Source: Symbiodinium natans
Lineage: Eukaryota; Sar; Dinophyceae; Suessiales; Symbiodiniaceae
Direction of reading: 5' to 3'
Assembly: GCA_905221605.1 (NCBI GenBank)
Contig: CAJNDS010000091.1
Location: forward strand, 156,481 to 201,480
Length of the DNA stretch: 45,000 nt
Shown: positions 41,691 to 45,000 of the stretch, one piece after another
Numbering within the stretch: the stretch's first letter is position 1
Layout of the letters: every line of letters begins with the position of its first letter
Translations under genes and position numbers: made by a program
The notes under the pieces: model-generated
Databases searched by the model: none
Told to the model about the DNA's origin: nothing
The model's input: the letters and a program-made list of their open reading frames with translations, nothing else

Positions 41691-42480
41691 GGGTTATAAG
41701 GTTCTACTCCTATAGACAATGCCTATACCTTAAACCCGAAACCTGTAAACCCTCTAGGGTCTAAACTTCTAAACCCTATAGGGCCAACCCCGTGACGGTT
41801 TTAGAGATAAACTCTGAAAAGACCTTAAACCTTTCAAACCTATAGGGTTCAATGGTTTACAAGCCCAAGGTTTGGGCATGTCTACCTTCAGCTCCTATAG
41901 GGTTAAAACCTTTGAGTTTGGGCCCTGTAGGGTTTTAGGCTTCAAACCCTAAAGAGCTTAGGGCTAAGGTTTAAATGCCTTAACCTTAAACCTAAATGGG
42001 CTTAGGTTTAAATGCCTAAATCACAAGGTTATAAGGTTCTACGCCTAGATACTGCCTAAACCTTAAGCCTATAGGGCTTAAGCCCTTATAGGGTTAAGCT
42101 CGTGATGGTGCTAGAGATAAATCCTGCAAAAAACTCTAAACCTTTAAACCCTATAGGGTTTAATGGTTTACAAACCTAAGGTCTGGGCATGTAGACCTTC
42201 AGCGCCTGTGGGATTAAAACCTTGGAGCCTTGTTGGGCCCTATAGGGTTTTAGGGTTTAGACCCCAAAAGGTTTGAATGCCTCAACCTTAAACCCTAAGG
42301 TTTGGACTCTATGGGCTTAGGTTTTAATGCTTATAAATCTTAAACCCTAAACCTTTAAACATTGAACCTATAGGGTTCAAAGCTTAAAGGTTTAGGTTTA
42401 GTTGCCGACTTATGTGTAAATGTCTACAGCTTAAACCCTAAACCTTTAAACCTTAACCATATAGGGTTTAACAGTTAAGG
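41690..42480. repeat. Tandem duplication of about 335 bp made of telomere-derived sequence
   Basis: Two units start near 41701 and 42036 (GTTCTAC followed by CTAGA/TATAGA). They share GTGACGGTTTTAGAGATAAA versus GTGATGGTGCTAGAGATAAA, and TGGTTTACAA with AAGGTTTGGGCATGT-like blocks. The units are full of CCCTATAGGGTT, a palindromic relative of the telomere repeat. A third, partial unit may continue to about 42480. Confidence 0.82.
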
Positions 42481-42683
42481 GTTTGGGTTTAATTGCTTAA
42501 CCCGAAAGAGTTTTGTAAGCGAGGCAGTGACTCCAAGAGATAGATTACGGAGAGGAAATGAGTCGGTGACTCCCAGGTTTTATCATGTAGTGTGGCAGAT
42601 GGTAAGTTTAGGGGTTTCCTATATGTAAAATTGCATTGGAAAATTTCGCAGCCCAATGCTAATAATACATAACCGAGACGTGA
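42480..42683. other. No recognised feature
   Basis: A short unique stretch before the satellite. A minus-strand open frame at 42489-42689 has no recognisable motif. Confidence 0.5.
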
Positions 42684-43425
42684 CTGCATTTAAAACTGCA
42701 TTTAAAAATTTAAGTTAAATGCGCCCCAGGAACCAAGAACCAAGAACCAAGATGCCCAGGACTCTTGATTCTGGAATCTTGGTTCCTGGGGTTGGGCTGC
42801 ATTTAAAACTGCATTAAAAAATTTAAGTTAAATGCGGACCAGCCCAAGGAACCAAGAACCAAGAACCAAGATGTCCAGGACTCTTGATTCTCGAATCTTG
42901 GTTCCTGGGGCTGCATTTAAAACTGCATTTAAAAAATTAAGTTAAATGCAGACCCCCCCCCCAGAAACCAAGAACCAAGAACCAAGATGCCCAGGACTCT
43001 TGATTCTTGAATCTTGGTTCCTGGGGCTGCATTTAAAACTGCATTTAAAAATTTAAGTTAAATGCAGACCGCCCCCCAGGAACCAAGAACCAAGAACCAA
43101 GATGCCCAGGACTCTTGATGCTTGAATCTTGGTTCCTGGGGCTGCGTTTAAAACTGCATTTAAAAATTTAAGTTAAATGCAGCCCCCCCCCCAGGAACCA
43201 AGATTCCAGAATCAAGAGTCCTGGGCATCTTGGTTCTTGGTTCTTGGTTCCTGGGGCTGCATTTAAAACTGCATTTAAAAATTTAAGTTAAATGCAGCCC
43301 CCCCCCCCCCCAGGAACCAAGATTCCAGAATCAAGAGTCCTGGGCATCTGGTTCTTGGTTCTTGGTTCCAGGGGGCTGGTCCGCATTTAACTTAAATTTT
43401 TAAATGCGGTTTTAAATTCGCGGGG
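42684..43425. repeat. 115-bp satellite with an orientation-switching palindromic core
   Basis: The flank unit CTGCATTTAAAACTGCATTT begins at about 42684, 42797, 42911, 43027, 43142 and 43257. Between flanks lies a core of about 60 bp bounded by inverted repeats AGGAACCAAG and CTTGGTTCCT. In the four cores from 42727 to 43139 it reads GAACCAAGATGCCCAGGACT; in the two from 43193 to 43371 the whole core is reversed (AGAGTCCTGGGCATCTTGG). At about 43380-43420 the flank itself appears inverted. Confidence 0.92.
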
Positions 43426-43529
43426 CCTCGGTCAAGTAAATAAAGGTACTGGTGTCGTGTGTCGTTTATTATCATGTGTCGGGGCTACTAAAACATAACA
43501 AAAAGGAAACAAACAGTAACAACACAGCA

Positions 43530-43765
43530 GCAACACCTCAACAGAGAAAAAAAGGGAAAAAGGGTGGATCTTTGGGGGGGGTACCATATATATATATATA
43601 TATAGATATATAATACACTATCTATCTATCTATCTATCAGCAACACCTCAACAGAGAAAAAAAGAGGAAAAAGGGTGGATCTTTGGGGGGGGTACCATAT
43701 ATATATATATATAGATATATAATACACTATCTATCTATCTATCTATCTATATATATATATGTATA
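43530..43765. repeat. Tandem duplication of about 108 bp with TA and CTAT microsatellites
   Basis: CAGCAACACCTCAACAGAG starts both copies (about 43528 and 43637). Each runs through AAGGGTGGATCTTTGGGGGG, a TA run and (CTAT)n. Confidence 0.92.
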
Positions 43766-43814
43766 TTGTAAATTTAGATGTAATGCAAATGTAATGTATG
43801 TATATTAACAGCGG

Positions 43815-45000
43815 GGGGGGGGGGGGGCGCAGCCCCCCCCCCCCCCCCATTTTGCAAACTCAATGCTTGCAGTATGTTTCAAGATCATATGCTTTAAAGC
43901 AAGCCTTTGCAACGGCTTAAAAAGTCGGGGGGGTTGGGGGGGGCACAGCCCCCCTCCAGTTGCCAAACTCAATGCTTTGCATGAATGGTTTTCAAAAAAG
44001 ATTCAATGCTTTGACACACTCTTGCAAACGGCTTTAAAAAAGCGGGGGGGTTGGGGGGGTCGCATGCCACCCCCCCCCCATTTGCACCCTCATGCTTGCA
44101 TGATGGGTTTCAAAAAAGATTCATAGGCTTTGAAGCAAGCTTGCAACGGCTAAAAAAACAGGGTGTTGGGGGGGGGCGCAGCCCCCCCCCATTTGCAAAC
44201 TTAATGCTTGCATGTAGGTTTCAAGATTCATATGCTTTGAAGCAAGCTTGCACGGCTTAAAAAAAGCGGGGGTGCGGGGGGGCGCAGCCCCCCCCATTTG
44301 CAAACTCAATGCTTGCATGATGGGTTTCAAGATTCATATGCTTTGAAGCAAGCTTGCACGGCTTTAAAAAGCGGGGCGGTTGGGGGGGGCGCAGCCCCCC
44401 CATTTGCAAACTCAATGCTTGCATGTAGGTTTCAAGATTCATATGCTTTGAAGCAAGCTTGCACGGCTTAAAAAAGCGGGGGGGTTGGGGGGGGCGCAGC
44501 CCCCCCCCCATTTGCAAACTCAATGCTTGCATGTAGGCTTCAAGATTCATATGCTTTGAAGCAAGCTTGCACGGCATAAAACAGCGCGGGTTTGGGGCGC
44601 AGCCCCCCCATTTGCAAACTCAATGCTTGCATGATGGGTTTCAAAAAGACTCATATGCTTTGAAACAAGCTTGCACGGCTTTAAAGAGCGGGGGGGTTGG
44701 GGGGGGCGCAGCCCCCCGCATTTGCAAACTCAATGCTTGCATGTAGGTTTCAAGATTCATATGCTTTGAAGCAAGCTTGCACGGCTTAAAAAAGCGGGGG
44801 GGTTGGGGGGGGCACAGCCCCCCCCATTTGCAAACTCAATGCTTGCATGATGGGTTTCAAGATTCATATGCTTTGAAACAAGCTTGGACGGCTTAAAAAA
44901 GCGGGGGGGTTGGGGGGGCGCAGCCCCCCCCCCATTTGCAAACTCAATGCTTGCATGATGGGTTTCAAAAAGATTCATATGCTTTGAAGCAAGCTTGCAC
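43815..45000. repeat. G/C-hairpin satellite, period about 105-118 bp, continuing past the window
   Basis: About eleven units. Each has GGGGGGGCGCAGCCCCCCC, then CATTTGCAAACTCAATGC, TTGCATGATGGGTTTCAA, a CATATGCTTTGAAGCAAGC block and GCACGGCTTAAAAAAGCGG. The G-run, CGCA loop and C-run can pair as a hairpin in every unit. A minus-strand frame stays open through about three units, giving a repeated peptide (KPCKLASKHMNLE), but lengths vary between units and nothing else supports coding. Confidence 0.93.

Noticed and set aside
44257-44577. Repeat protein on the minus strand of the terminal satellite
   Set aside because: The frame spans three satellite units only; unit lengths vary and break it elsewhere, and there is no start or splice context.
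40325-45000. CRISPR array
   Set aside because: The repeats are long tandem units with no unique spacers of constant size, no cas-like genes, and a eukaryotic intron-containing context.

Overview
Organism and character. The window reads as nuclear DNA of an alveolate, most probably a dinoflagellate. I see no bacterial operons, tRNAs, rRNAs or CRISPR. Evidence for a dinoflagellate: (i) pentatricopeptide (PPR) exons with the wording ISACEKGGQW / LFSSMP that is expanded in dinoflagellates; (ii) introns that start GT, GC or GA and end AG, with the next exon starting with G; (iii) genes all on one strand; (iv) the 7-mer telomere repeat TTTAGGG. Coding DNA is a small fraction of the window. It is cut into many exons, often 15-110 nt, and almost everything between them is telomere-like repeat or short inverted-repeat elements.

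Layout. All coding evidence between about 0.25 and 39.9 kb lies on the minus strand, so genes read from high to low coordinates. From 3' to 5' along the window: a PPR exon at 268-374; a six-exon gene at 2649-4279 in an island free of telomere repeats, with most introns of uniform size (137-152 nt); a 12-exon gene at 4597-8608 whose N-terminus resembles an organelle presequence; a 25-exon PPR-SMR gene at 10477-24520 (588 residues read through with no stop, ending in an SMR domain and a TGA); and a chain of 17 further small exons at 25431-39930. That chain splices in frame into the first PPR-SMR exon and may be its 5' part, giving 42 exons and 824 residues over 29.5 kb. The 0.7-2.6 kb stretch has no firm gene.

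Repeats. Between 1 and 40.2 kb there are dozens of TTTAGGG/CCCTAAA arrays in both orientations, G or C homopolymers up to 72 nt, and at least eight families of roughly 75-140 bp elements with terminal inverted repeats, several present 2-5 times. One element is exactly one intron (20220-20343): its inverted termini plus a short target duplication create the splice sites, and removing it restores the PPR reading frame. This is the hallmark of an introner. Two elements carry telomere-like blocks inside them, so the telomere-like DNA arrived or grew later. From 40.3 kb the landscape changes to satellites: a 42-bp minisatellite, a 335-bp tandem duplication, a 115-bp satellite whose palindromic core flips orientation, and a 105-118-bp G/C-hairpin satellite running off the window end.

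How it fits. The PPR-SMR product is expected to bind organelle RNA. The other predicted proteins are unrecognised. Exon joins were worked out by hand from frame, AG|G acceptors and protein continuity. The PPR-SMR core is strongly supported. The 5' extension and the 4.6-8.6 kb gene are supported exon by exon to varying degrees and need transcript data.
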